From assembly GCA_003647755.1 (NCBI GenBank), contig QMNL01000146.1, forward strand, positions 1 to 5,516: DNA of 5,516 bases, in the 5' to 3' direction. A program made the position numbers and the translations under genes. This stretch comes from Candidatus Coatesiibacteriota bacterium (lineage in GTDB: Bacteria > B130-G9). A model generated the notes under the pieces. It did no database searches. It worked only from the letters and a program-made list of their open reading frames with translations, and was not told the DNA's origin. Shown in pieces: positions 1-5,516 of this stretch (its first letter is position 1; each line of letters opens with the position of its first letter).

Positions 1-4
1 AGGG

Positions 5-155
5 CTATGTTCAGCCCTTTCAGGGCTGTTTTCCTTTTGTTCTTTGGCGTTGATCCGTAGGTTGCACCTACGGCTACTCACGTTCATCCCCTTACGGGGA
101 TGCAGGAAGAACGCTTCAGTTGAGCAGGCTCGGGCACGATTGGGGAAACTCCTCT
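5..155 (+). repeat. Dispersed hairpin-rich repeat, copy 1
   Basis: This is the first of two copies of an intergenic repeat; the other is at 3514-3675. The 3' block 71-155 aligns to 3590-3675 with about five substitutions and one single-base gap. The copy contains three palindromes in order: 12-28 (7-bp stem, TTC loop), 55-73 (8-bp stem, CCGTAGGT/ACCTACGG) and 85-102 (7-bp stem, CATCCCC/GGGGATG). The stretch between the first two palindromes is poorly conserved, which suggests that the palindromes and the 3' block are what is maintained. The copy ends 15 nt before the -35 box of the next gene. It may extend beyond the left edge of the window. No transposase gene is nearby, so how it spreads is unknown. 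Confidence 0.85.
12..39 (+). terminator. Possible intrinsic terminator inside repeat copy 1
   Basis: A perfect 7-bp stem (CAGCCCT/AGGGCTG) with a 3-nt loop is followed by a T-rich run, TTTTCCTTTTG. That is the form of a rho-independent terminator for a gene lying left of the window. Positions 1-6 (AGGGCT) could instead pair with 13-18 (AGCCCT), giving a competing fold. In repeat copy 2 the same hairpin is kept but its T-run is shorter and offset, so termination may be incidental to the repeat. Confidence 0.5.
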
Positions 156-170
156 GGGAAAACACTGCGG

Positions 171-199
171 TTGACAGTCAAGTGGTGTATCATTATAGT
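171..199 (+). promoter_or_regulatory. Sigma-70-type promoter for the exported modular protein gene
   Basis: TTGACA (171-176) matches the -35 consensus exactly. It is followed by a 17-nt spacer and TATAGT (194-199, five of six matches to the -10 consensus). Transcription would begin near 206, leaving a leader of about 48 nt before the ATG at 254. The repeat ends at 155, just upstream of the -35 box. Confidence 0.8.
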
Positions 200-241
200 T
201 TAGGTCAATTTCGTTTCTGTGATAGGTTATATTCTTACTCT

Positions 242-247
242 AGGAGG
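242..247 (+). promoter_or_regulatory. Strong ribosome binding site that fixes the start at 254
   Basis: AGGAGG lies six bases before the ATG at 254. The same frame is open back to 44, but that extension reads through the repeat and the promoter. This site, the promoter and the signal peptide that begins at 254 together identify the real start. Confidence 0.88.
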
Positions 248-253
248 AGTCAG

Positions 254-2164
254 ATGCCTCGAGGTGCGATTTGTTGCGCTGTGGCTGTTTTGCTCATACT
301 GTTCTCGACGAGCGTCATGTATGCCAGTGAAGTTCAGCAGCGATTGGCCACCCCAGTCCTGCATGGTCGCGTTATGCCCGAAGGGATGCAGACTGAGCTT
401 AGCTGGGATGGTGTCCCAGGCGCCTATAACTATCTCATAGAGAGGGATTCCTCGCCCGATTTTGACGTGGACCCGTCCTGGCAGTTGTATCGTATTCCGG
501 CAGCCTCGCATTATGTCTTTCGGGATACATCCATATCGGAGGAGATGCAGACCCTTTACTACAGGATAAAGGCCGAGCCCTCGCAGTTTGACCTAACAGC
601 CGAGGAGAGCAACTTCTCCAACGTTGTGGCCCTAACGCCGATCGACCCAACTGCCGATCCTGACGTTAAGGTTTTGATCACCCCCGCGTCGTTCGACTTT
701 CAGACTTTCATTTTCCATAAGCAGCTAACCGTGAAAAACATGTCGAGCAAGCCCTTGAAGATATCTTTGTGGCCTAACACAGAGGTCATTGCTCTGTCCA
801 CATACGGGTTTTGGCTTGACCCATGGCAGTCTGGAACCGTAGGGGTCTCTCTCGACCGCACCTCGCTGGAGCCGGGGCTTTACACGGATTTTGCGATCTC
901 GTTCCTGTCCAACGCAGGGACGGTGGCGCCTCCCCCAAACCAAGACGGCAAGATCGAGATCGAGGCGCAGGTAGCGGGCCCTGTCGAGGTCTCCCCGATT
1001 GGGCCGTATTTCCTCAGAGACGACACGCCGAATCACAACGGTTTGATCGACAGTGGAGAGAAGGTGAACTGCCAGTTCAAAATGGTCAATACCGACAGAA
1101 ATGTCGAGGCGCTTGATCTGACGGTTCGCATTATCCCGAAGGCGAACGTCGAAAGCGTTGATGTCGGTGCGGTAACCCACATCAATAACCTGCCCCCGAT
1201 GGGAAGCGTCTATGTGCCGTTCAGTTTCACGGCCGCTCCTGTGTATTTTGGATGCGATTCGGCAAAGGGGCCAGTTGTTAATGGGGAGTTTCTCGTCGTT
1301 GTTTCAGACACGTTTGGCTACTCGTGGGAGCAAACGGTTAACGTTGGCATCTGCACACCGCCTAGCCTGACAGTAGTGAACTTCGCCATAGACGACGATA
1401 ACCAGGGCGCCTCGGCCACCGTTCCACACACTCACAACAAGATGATTGAGAGTGGTGAGATCATTGAGGCCCGAGTTACCTTTATGAGCAACTACGAACT
1501 TTTGGATGGCACCCTAAGCCTATCGGATGACCAGCATTTCAGCTATCTGCCCCGCGGCGACTCGTTCTCATACAAGGACGTTGATGACCTCAAACTCATC
1601 CCCTCTTGCGGCGAAGTAACACCTGATAGGGATTTCGAGTTCAGGGCGGTTGAATACGACGCGTCTCCGATCACGTTCAGGCTCACCGTTGACGCCAGCA
1701 TAGCGCCCGGCGTCGACTACGCTGACAATGCGAGCTATCCAGTTACGTGCTACAAGGACTTCGTGGTCAATAGCCCATTTGGGCCGGAGGTTACCGTAAC
1801 CTCGACCAATTATGCCCCTCGGATGGTCACGGACGATTCGTTCACGATTTATGCTAACGTGCGAAACCTGGGACCAAAGGACGTGCAGGCCGATCTGTAT
1901 GTCGCCGCTATCTATCAGGGCCAGATATTCTACCTAGGCGGGGCAACTCCAACTCTTATCCCAACACCTCTTTGCCCAAGCATCTATCTCACACGGAAGA
2001 CGCCAGGGCCCAAACGGATACTCGCCTATCACTGTCCCGGAGTCTTAGGATGGTCTCGGACGGGTCTTCTGTTTGCATCGGTCTTGCAGGTGCCGGGCGA
2101 GGCGGTTTACAATCAGGACATGTGGTATTCGTTTGATTGGACTATTGTAAATATCAACTACTAG
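254..2164 (+). CDS. Exported multi-domain protein with FN3/Ig-like modules
   Basis: The product is a 636-residue protein of unknown specific function, probably exported across the inner membrane. Residues 1 to about 24 look like a Sec signal peptide: a basic residue at 3, a hydrophobic core at about 5-19, and a likely cut near Ala24. Residues about 32-128 resemble a fibronectin type III module (LSWDGVPGAYNYLIERD, then YYRIKA and SNFSNVV). Residues about 140-240 read as an Ig-like or BACON/ASH-like sandwich (LTVKNMSSKPL, then SLEPGLYTDF). Two related modules follow, each opening with an acidic stretch and N-x-x-I-x-S-G-E: DDTPNHNGLIDSGE (256-269) and NKMIESGE (395-402). The C-terminal part, about 515-634, contains ANVRNLGPKDVQADLYVAAI (534-553), which resembles CARDB-like modules of secreted proteins. 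No catalytic motif, C-terminal sorting motif or lipobox is visible. The gene has its own promoter. Domain calls are by eye; export is well supported, function is not. Confidence 0.85.
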   Translation: MPRGAICCAVAVLLILFSTSVMYASEVQQRLATPVLHGRVMPEGMQTELSWDGVPGAYNYLIERDSSPDFDVDPSWQLYRIPAASHYVFRDTSISEEMQTLYYRIKAEPSQFDLTAEESNFSNVVALTPIDPTADPDVKVLITPASFDFQTFIFHKQLTVKNMSSKPLKISLWPNTEVIALSTYGFWLDPWQSGTVGVSLDRTSLEPGLYTDFAISFLSNAGTVAPPPNQDGKIEIEAQVAGPVEVSPIGPYFLRDDTPNHNGLIDSGEKVNCQFKMVNTDRNVEALDLTVRIIPKANVESVDVGAVTHINNLPPMGSVYVPFSFTAAPVYFGCDSAKGPVVNGEFLVVVSDTFGYSWEQTVNVGICTPPSLTVVNFAIDDDNQGASATVPHTHNKMIESGEIIEARVTFMSNYELLDGTLSLSDDQHFSYLPRGDSFSYKDVDDLKLIPSCGEVTPDRDFEFRAVEYDASPITFRLTVDASIAPGVDYADNASYPVTCYKDFVVNSPFGPEVTVTSTNYAPRMVTDDSFTIYANVRNLGPKDVQADLYVAAIYQGQIFYLGGATPTLIPTPLCPSIYLTRKTPGPKRILAYHCPGVLGWSRTGLLFASVLQVPGEAVYNQDMWYSFDWTIVNINY

Positions 2165-2349
2165 TTTGCGGCCTTTGGGTTGCGTTTTGGCTGCGCCTCA
2201 ATCGGTTTTCTCGTTGTCTGCTTGTGGAATTGGTGGAGGGAAGAGCCCTCTGCCGTAGCGGGGGGACTTCAGCATTAATCCTGTCCGGCTTAGCTCGGCT
2301 TTGAGATTATTGGCGCAGTCAGTTGAGTAATGATTGCTGGTAAGGGTTC
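2165..2349. other. Intergenic gap upstream of accA, no clear signal
   Basis: No ORF, RNA gene or convincing terminator is seen here. A 5-bp hairpin at 2236-2250 (GAGGG/CCCTC) lacks a T-run. TTGAGA at 2301-2306 could be a poor -35 box, but no -10 box lies at proper spacing, so I name no accA promoter. An in-frame TAA at 2341-2343 limits how far accA can extend upstream. Confidence 0.6.
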
Positions 2350-3339
2350 ATGCCAAGGGAAATCCTCGATTTCGAGCGTCCGATCATTGAGCTTGAGGAG
2401 GCAATAGCGGAGCTCAAGCAGGCAGGGGACCCGCAATACAGGGACCGCATACAGGCCTACCACAAGAAACTCAAAAGGCTATACACCGAGACGTTCTCGA
2501 ACCTTTCTGCCTGGCAGCGGACGCGGCTTGCGAGGCACAAGGACCGGCCTTACACGCTTGACTACATCTCGCAGATAACCAGCAAGTTCGTCGAGCTGCA
2601 CGGGGATAGGTATTTCCGGGACGATCCAGCAGTAGTGGCGGGTTTGGCGGTTTTCAGAGGCAGAAAAGTTGTGATTGTTGGGCAGCAGAAGGGCAGAGAC
2701 GTGAATGAGCGGATATTTCGTAACTTCGGGATGTCCAATCCAGAAGGTTATAGGAAGGCCCTGCGGGCGATGAAGCTTGCGGAGAAGTTCAAGAAACCCG
2801 TGGTCTGCTTTGTTGACACGCCAGCCGCGTATCCGGGCATAGGGGCCGAGGAACGGGGACAGGCCGAGGCGATCGCCCGCAACTTATACGAGATGTCGAT
2901 TCTCAAGACACCGATATTGGTGGTGGTGACGGGTGAAGGAGGCAGTGGTGGAGCTCTTGGGATCGGCGTGGGAGACAGGATCCTAATGCAGGAGAACGCG
3001 ATATACTCGGTAATCCCGCCGGAGGGCTGTGCGGCCATACTGTTTCGGGACGGCAAGCGAGGCCCCGAGGCGGCCGAGGCGCTGAAGATAACATCGGTCG
3101 AGTTGAAGAGACTTGGCATAATAGACGAAATCGTCAAGGAGCCAGTTGGCGGAGCACATCGGGACCCTGCGCTCGCTGCCTCGATTCTCGCCGACAGTAT
3201 CCAGTCCAGTCTTGATGAGATCTGCGGCCTGGGTCTTGACGAGCTGCTCGACAGACGGTTCAAAAAGTTCAGGGCTATGGGCTGTTTCGTTGAGAGAAAG
3301 CACAAGAAAAAGAAGAGCTCCCCCAAAACAGTCCGCTGA
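2350..3339 (+). CDS. accA: Acetyl-CoA carboxylase carboxyltransferase subunit alpha
   Basis: AccA pairs with AccD to form the carboxyltransferase, which moves the carboxyl group from biotin on AccB to acetyl-CoA. This makes malonyl-CoA in the cytoplasm for fatty-acid synthesis. The 329 residues are close to the usual length (E. coli about 319). The N terminus LDFERPIIELEEAIAELK (6-23) is the typical AccA helical start. HGDRYFRDDPAVVAGLA (84-100), GQQKGRD (111-117), RNFGMSNPEGYRKALR (124-139), GAEERGQAEAIARNL (165-179), the oxyanion-hole glycine loop GEGGSGGA (195-202), YSVIPPEGCA (219-228) and GGAHRDP (267-273) all match the family. The ATG is fixed by an in-frame TAA two codons upstream, and AAGGG at 2342-2346 is a modest, closely spaced binding site. 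Oddities are DTPAAYPG at 156-163, where DTPGAYPG is common, and a lysine-rich tail from about 317. No accD lies in the window. Confidence 0.97.
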   Translation: MPREILDFERPIIELEEAIAELKQAGDPQYRDRIQAYHKKLKRLYTETFSNLSAWQRTRLARHKDRPYTLDYISQITSKFVELHGDRYFRDDPAVVAGLAVFRGRKVVIVGQQKGRDVNERIFRNFGMSNPEGYRKALRAMKLAEKFKKPVVCFVDTPAAYPGIGAEERGQAEAIARNLYEMSILKTPILVVVTGEGGSGGALGIGVGDRILMQENAIYSVIPPEGCAAILFRDGKRGPEAAEALKITSVELKRLGIIDEIVKEPVGGAHRDPALAASILADSIQSSLDEICGLGLDELLDRRFKKFRAMGCFVERKHKKKKSSPKTVR

Positions 3340-3513
3340 TTTGCCGGGTTGCTGGCTGTATGTGTTGGCTTTTGACGAGAAGAGAGTGAACTAGGATTGA
3401 CGCAATGGCGTGTTTCAGCTCCACGCAAGGGAGGCCACAATATAGTGGTAGGTGCATTTCCTACGGAATCTGTTCACGTCGGTATGATCGCGACCATGAA
3501 GGCGTCGAACAGC
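3340..3513. other. Intergenic stretch before repeat copy 2
   Basis: No gene or terminator is convincing here. A short hairpin at 3448-3464 (GTAGG/CCTAC) is followed by GG and, a few bases on, TCACGT. That order resembles the CCTACGG...TCACGT order in the repeat, so this may be a decayed fragment of the same family. An open frame covering 3397-3663 runs through the repeat, has no good binding site and resembles nothing known to me. Confidence 0.45.
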
Positions 3514-3675
3514 CTATGTTCAGCCCCGACGGGGCTCATGAGTTTTCTCCTGCCCTCGCTCCGTAGCCTTGGGCCTTCGGCCAAGCCTACGGCTACTCAC
3601 GCTCATCCCCTTACGGGGATGCAGGAAGGACGCCTTCAGTTGAGCAGGCCCGGGCACGATTAGGAAAACTCCTCT
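3514..3675 (+). repeat. Dispersed hairpin-rich repeat, copy 2
   Basis: This is the second copy of the element at 5-155, in the same orientation and order. Hairpin 1 (3522-3536, AGCCCC/GGGGCT) differs from copy 1 by one paired change: T-A at the loop end becomes C-G, and pairing is kept. Hairpin 2 (3561-3592) keeps the CCGTAG/CTACGG base but has a longer arm with one C-C mismatch and one bulged G. Hairpin 3 (3604-3621) is identical in both copies. The block 3590-3675 is the best conserved part. The copy ends 12 nt before the -35 box of the lipoprotein gene. Confidence 0.85.
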
Positions 3676-3687
3676 CAAGAAAAACTC

Positions 3688-3715
3688 TTGACTTGAGTGT
3701 AAGGGGCACTAACAT
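3688..3715 (+). promoter_or_regulatory. Probable sigma-70-type promoter for the lipoprotein gene
   Basis: TTGACT (3688-3693, five of six matches) is separated by 16 nt from TAACAT (3710-3715, four of six). Transcription would begin near 3722, giving a leader of about 69 nt. Its place just after repeat copy 2 parallels the promoter after copy 1. Confidence 0.6.
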
Positions 3716-3790
3716 TCTGGTTATTCGCTGTGGAAACTTTATTGATACAAGGCGTGGCTATTACACCAATTGAAGGGAGCCTTTAGGGAA

Positions 3791-4435
3791 ATGAAGAGCG
3801 TCGCTTTAAGTTTATTTGTATTGTTTGTCTTGGCATCGGCTTTGGCGATCCTGTCCTGTAACCAGAGGGAGGAGGCCAGCGACCCCGATGATTACCGGCC
3901 GCAGATTCTCGGTGTAACGGTCAAACAAGGTGAGACGATACTTCACGAGCCTTACGTCCTGTCGAAGAGTGTGATTGAACCTGTCGTGTTTGAGGTGAGC
4001 GTCCATCATCCTAAGGCTACGTCGGATGACCCGGCCGGAAGCAAGCTTATCGCGAAGGTCTCCGGAGGCTTTCAGGATCCGGACTTTGGGAACGAGGATT
4101 ATCAACGTAAGGTTCAGGACTACATGGATGAGTTCCCCGGTTGGGAACACACAGTCGGGCCGATCAATGGCAGCCTAGCCCGGGACAGCTACCTGCCCGG
4201 CGAGGTCTATTACGGGATAGGTTTCACCGGTGAGTTCTCGGACAACGGCCCCGGCATGGCCAATGGCCCGGACGAGACGGCTGGCGACGGCATCTTCACG
4301 ATACGAAGGGACACCAGGCTCGACCCCAAGACCAAGTCCAATCCGGACCGCCCGTGGAAGTTCTATTTCTGGGCAGAGGATGTTAATGGTCGGGATTCAG
4401 AACCTTATTGGATCAAGATAACTATTACAGAATAG
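3791..4435 (+). CDS. Putative lipoprotein with an Ig-like, Asp/Gly-rich module
   Basis: The product is a 214-residue envelope protein of unknown function. Residues 1-23 look like a lipoprotein signal: MKS, a hydrophobic core, then ILSC with the lipid-bearing Cys at 23. Leu at -2 is not the commonest lipobox residue, so lipidation is likely rather than certain. A polar linker (24-36) precedes a beta-rich domain. DNGPGMANGPDETAGDGIFT (151-170) resembles the D-N/D-G...AGDGIYT segment seen in Ig-like 'choice-of-anchor' modules of exported bacterial proteins; its acidic residues might bind calcium (inference). WKFYFWAEDVNGRDSEPYW (189-207) looks like the closing strands of such a fold. The ATG at 3791 is preferred, with AAGGGAG at 3773-3779 as a somewhat distant binding site. 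An in-frame TTG at 3770 would add seven residues but has no binding site. The gene has its own promoter and terminator, so it is probably a single-gene unit. Confidence 0.85.
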   Translation: MKSVALSLFVLFVLASALAILSCNQREEASDPDDYRPQILGVTVKQGETILHEPYVLSKSVIEPVVFEVSVHHPKATSDDPAGSKLIAKVSGGFQDPDFGNEDYQRKVQDYMDEFPGWEHTVGPINGSLARDSYLPGEVYYGIGFTGEFSDNGPGMANGPDETAGDGIFTIRRDTRLDPKTKSNPDRPWKFYFWAEDVNGRDSEPYWIKITITE

Positions 4436-4477
4436 CCCTTAGCGTCTGCACACAGTTTTTAATTCGGATGAGAGTAG

Positions 4478-4517
4478 CTGCCGCTCCGTGCACCTGCCGG
4501 AGCGGCAGTTTCGTTTT
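4478..4517 (+). terminator. Strong intrinsic terminator after the lipoprotein gene
   Basis: A perfect 11-bp GC-rich stem, CTGCCGCTCCG (4478-4488) with CGGAGCGGCAG (4498-4508), closes a 9-nt loop. It is followed by TTTCGTTTT (4509-4517). It lies about 40 nt past the stop codon at 4435, the expected place for a rho-independent terminator. Confidence 0.92.
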
Positions 4518-4964
4518 GTGAGGCGTAAGCCTACCTTTCACCGAGAGGCGGACCCGCGTTTTTCCCAGCCATAACACAAACAATGGCGGAGTGGTCCCCA
4601 ATAATCAGATTGACGCAGCTGGTTCTAGCCCTCTGGAGTGCAGCGGCTCGACGCCGCTTTTTCTCGTCGCGGCTTCACGCGACACCGGTCCTATGTCAAT
4701 CATCGCTGCAGCAATCGCCTTACGGAAAAAGGTGAAGCTGTCTATTGGGGCGCGGCGTCAAGCCACCGTTTCCGAGAGGCCCCACCACATCCAAATCGAT
4801 GAAACCGCCTGTTCGAGCGCGGTGTCAAGCCGCCGCACTCCAAAGTCACCCAACGGGTGTAACTTACAGACCGATGCCTGCCGAACTCATAGCCTCTGCG
4901 CAGCGGCAAAGCGTGTTCATCCCACCATCTGCCTTGCCAAGAATCTATTGGGGGGATGGGGCGG
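4518..4964. other. Long non-coding stretch with GC-rich palindromes
   Basis: I see no gene in these roughly 450 bases. The open frames present are short, lack binding sites, and have a composition unlike the neighbouring genes. A small hairpin AGGC-GTAA-GCCT lies at 4521-4532, and GTCGCG-GCTTCA-CGCGAC at 4666-4683. The main content is the inverted repeat set listed separately at 4631-4845. Confidence 0.6.
4631..4845. repeat. Inverted repeat pair, possible decayed MITE-like element
   Basis: The 27 bases at 4631-4657 (CTCTGGAGTGC, then AGCGGCTCGACGCCGC) match the reverse complement of 4819-4845 at 23 of 27 positions; all four differences are transitions. A shorter third copy, GCGGCGTCAAGCCACCG, lies between them at 4752-4768 in the same orientation as the right arm. 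The core GCGGC-GTCRA-GCCGC is itself palindromic. The pair encloses about 215 bp with no coding capacity, as in a miniature inverted-repeat element. I see no target-site duplication, and the arms could be independent insertions of one short palindromic repeat. Confidence 0.55.
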
Positions 4965-4993
4965 TTGACACAAAGGGGCCAGGTCCATATCAT
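4965..4993 (+). promoter_or_regulatory. Sigma-70-type promoter for the kdsC-like gene
   Basis: TTGACA (4965-4970) is a perfect -35 box. A 17-nt spacer leads to TATCAT (4988-4993, five of six matches to the -10 consensus). Transcription would start near 5000, about 60 nt before the ATG at 5062. The GCGGTTGACA context also occurs at the promoter at 171, though no hairpin repeat precedes this one. Confidence 0.78.
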
Positions 4994-5061
4994 TCGTGGG
5001 AGTATGGATTGCGGTCTGAGTAGTCAGGGAGTTATTGGCAGGGGCTTACGCTCTAGGCGAT

Positions 5062-5516
5062 ATGGTTTCTAAGGAGCTGGCCGAGAAGCTGCGCAGGGTC
5101 AAGATCCTGCTGTTGGATGCTGACGGCGTTATGACAAACGGTAAGCTGTATTTCAGCAACAGCGGAGAGATAACCATGCGATTTGACGTTCGGGATGGCA
5201 GCGGGATCAGGTATCTGTCGCTCGGAGGCATTCAGACGGGGATAATCACCGGCAAGAGGAACAATGCCGTGGCGCACCGTGCGCGGGACCTGCACATCTC
5301 GATCGTCCACCGGAATGTTGAGAACAAGGTTGCCAGTCTGAACGACATACTGAAACAACAAAATCTCCTGCCGGAGGAGGCTGCCTTCGTTGGAGATGAC
5401 CTTTTGGACCTATCAATCATGGCCAAAGTTGGCGTGTCAGTTGCGGTGGCGGACGCGGCGCCTGAGGTGAGGGAGGCGGCCGACTACGTTACGCAGAATC
5501 GCGGTGGGGACGGGGC
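5062..5516 (+). CDS. kdsC: KdsC-like 3-deoxy-manno-octulosonate-8-phosphate phosphatase (3' end cut off)
   Basis: KdsC is a HAD-superfamily phosphatase that removes phosphate from Kdo-8-phosphate to give Kdo, the sugar joining lipid A to the LPS core; it acts in the cytoplasm. The first 151 residues are present. HAD motif I is LLLDADGVMTNG (16-27) with catalytic Asp19 and Asp21, motif II is Thr63 in IITGKR (61-66), motif III is Lys89, and motif IV is GDDLLD (111-116). FDVRDGSGIR (41-50), VAVADAAPEVREAADYVT (127-144) and a final GGDG (148-151) match the KdsC group, which lacks a cap domain and forms tetramers. Family members are usually about 160-190 residues, so little is missing. Asn26 replaces the Asp common in the TDG of motif I. 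The binding site before ATG 5062 is weak (AGG at 5055-5057). A TTG at 5035 after AGGGAG (5026-5031) is an alternative that would add nine residues; the ATG fits family N termini better. A related HAD phosphatase for another sugar acid cannot be excluded. Confidence 0.9.
   Translation, partial: MVSKELAEKLRRVKILLLDADGVMTNGKLYFSNSGEITMRFDVRDGSGIRYLSLGGIQTGIITGKRNNAVAHRARDLHISIVHRNVENKVASLNDILKQQNLLPEEAAFVGDDLLDLSIMAKVGVSVAVADAAPEVREAADYVTQNRGGDG

Noticed and set aside
1..155. CRISPR array or riboswitch in the left repeat
   Set aside because: There are no regularly spaced direct repeats, and the element lies upstream of the promoter at 171-199, so it would not be in the leader of the downstream transcript.
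44..253. 70-residue in-frame N-terminal extension of the large exported protein
   Set aside because: It translates the repeat, the promoter and the ribosome binding site. A clean signal peptide starts at 254 behind AGGAGG, so the extension is just an open frame.
2748..3440. 230-residue minus-strand open frame over accA
   Set aside because: It is the shadow of accA; the plus-strand frame matches the AccA family along its whole length.
3397..3663. 88-residue open frame between accA and the lipoprotein gene
   Set aside because: It runs through repeat copy 2 and its hairpins, has no good binding site, and the protein resembles nothing I recognise.
4591..4968. 125-residue open frame in the gap before the kdsC-like gene
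   Set aside because: It crosses the inverted repeats, its composition is low in hydrophobic core residues, and no binding site precedes it. Overlapping frames on both strands here are equally open, which points to composition rather than coding.
5004..5072. 22-codon leader ORF overlapping the kdsC-like start
   Set aside because: Its ATG lies only a few bases from the predicted transcription start, GGGAG at 4998-5002 is too close to serve as a binding site, and the peptide shows no attenuation-type run of one amino acid.

Overview
The window looks like chromosomal DNA of a diderm (Gram-negative type) bacterium of moderate GC content. The clues are a KdsC-like phosphatase of lipopolysaccharide Kdo synthesis, a putative lipoprotein, a large exported beta-rich protein and an AccA-type acetyl-CoA carboxylase subunit. 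I cannot place the organism by phylum. The wide intergenic gaps and palindromic dispersed repeats fit an environmental or uncultivated lineage better than a compact model genome.

Layout, all genes on the + strand: (1) 1-250 holds copy 1 of a dispersed repeat with three hairpins, the first shaped like a terminator, followed by a near-consensus promoter (171-199). (2) 254-2164 encodes a 636-residue exported protein built of several Ig/FN3-like modules. (3) 2165-2349 is a short gap with no clear signal. (4) 2350-3339 is accA. (5) 3340-3790 is a gap holding copy 2 of the repeat, again followed at once by a promoter (3688-3715). (6) 3791-4435 encodes a putative 214-residue lipoprotein, closed by a strong intrinsic terminator (4478-4517). 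(7) 4518-5061 is a non-coding stretch with GC-rich inverted repeats (4631-4845) and a strong promoter (4965-4993). (8) 5062 to the window end is the start of a KdsC-like gene, cut off by the window edge.

The genes do not form an obvious operon: three of the four have their own promoter. accA (first step of fatty-acid synthesis) and kdsC (Kdo for LPS) both feed envelope synthesis, and the other two products are exported, so an envelope theme exists, but no direct functional link is shown.

The best candidate for something new is the repeat. Two copies 3.5 kb apart share an 85/86-nt block at roughly 93% identity by hand alignment. Each sits 12-15 nt upstream of the -35 box of a gene for an exported protein. 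I saw no defence system, CRISPR array, transposase, tRNA or rRNA gene.
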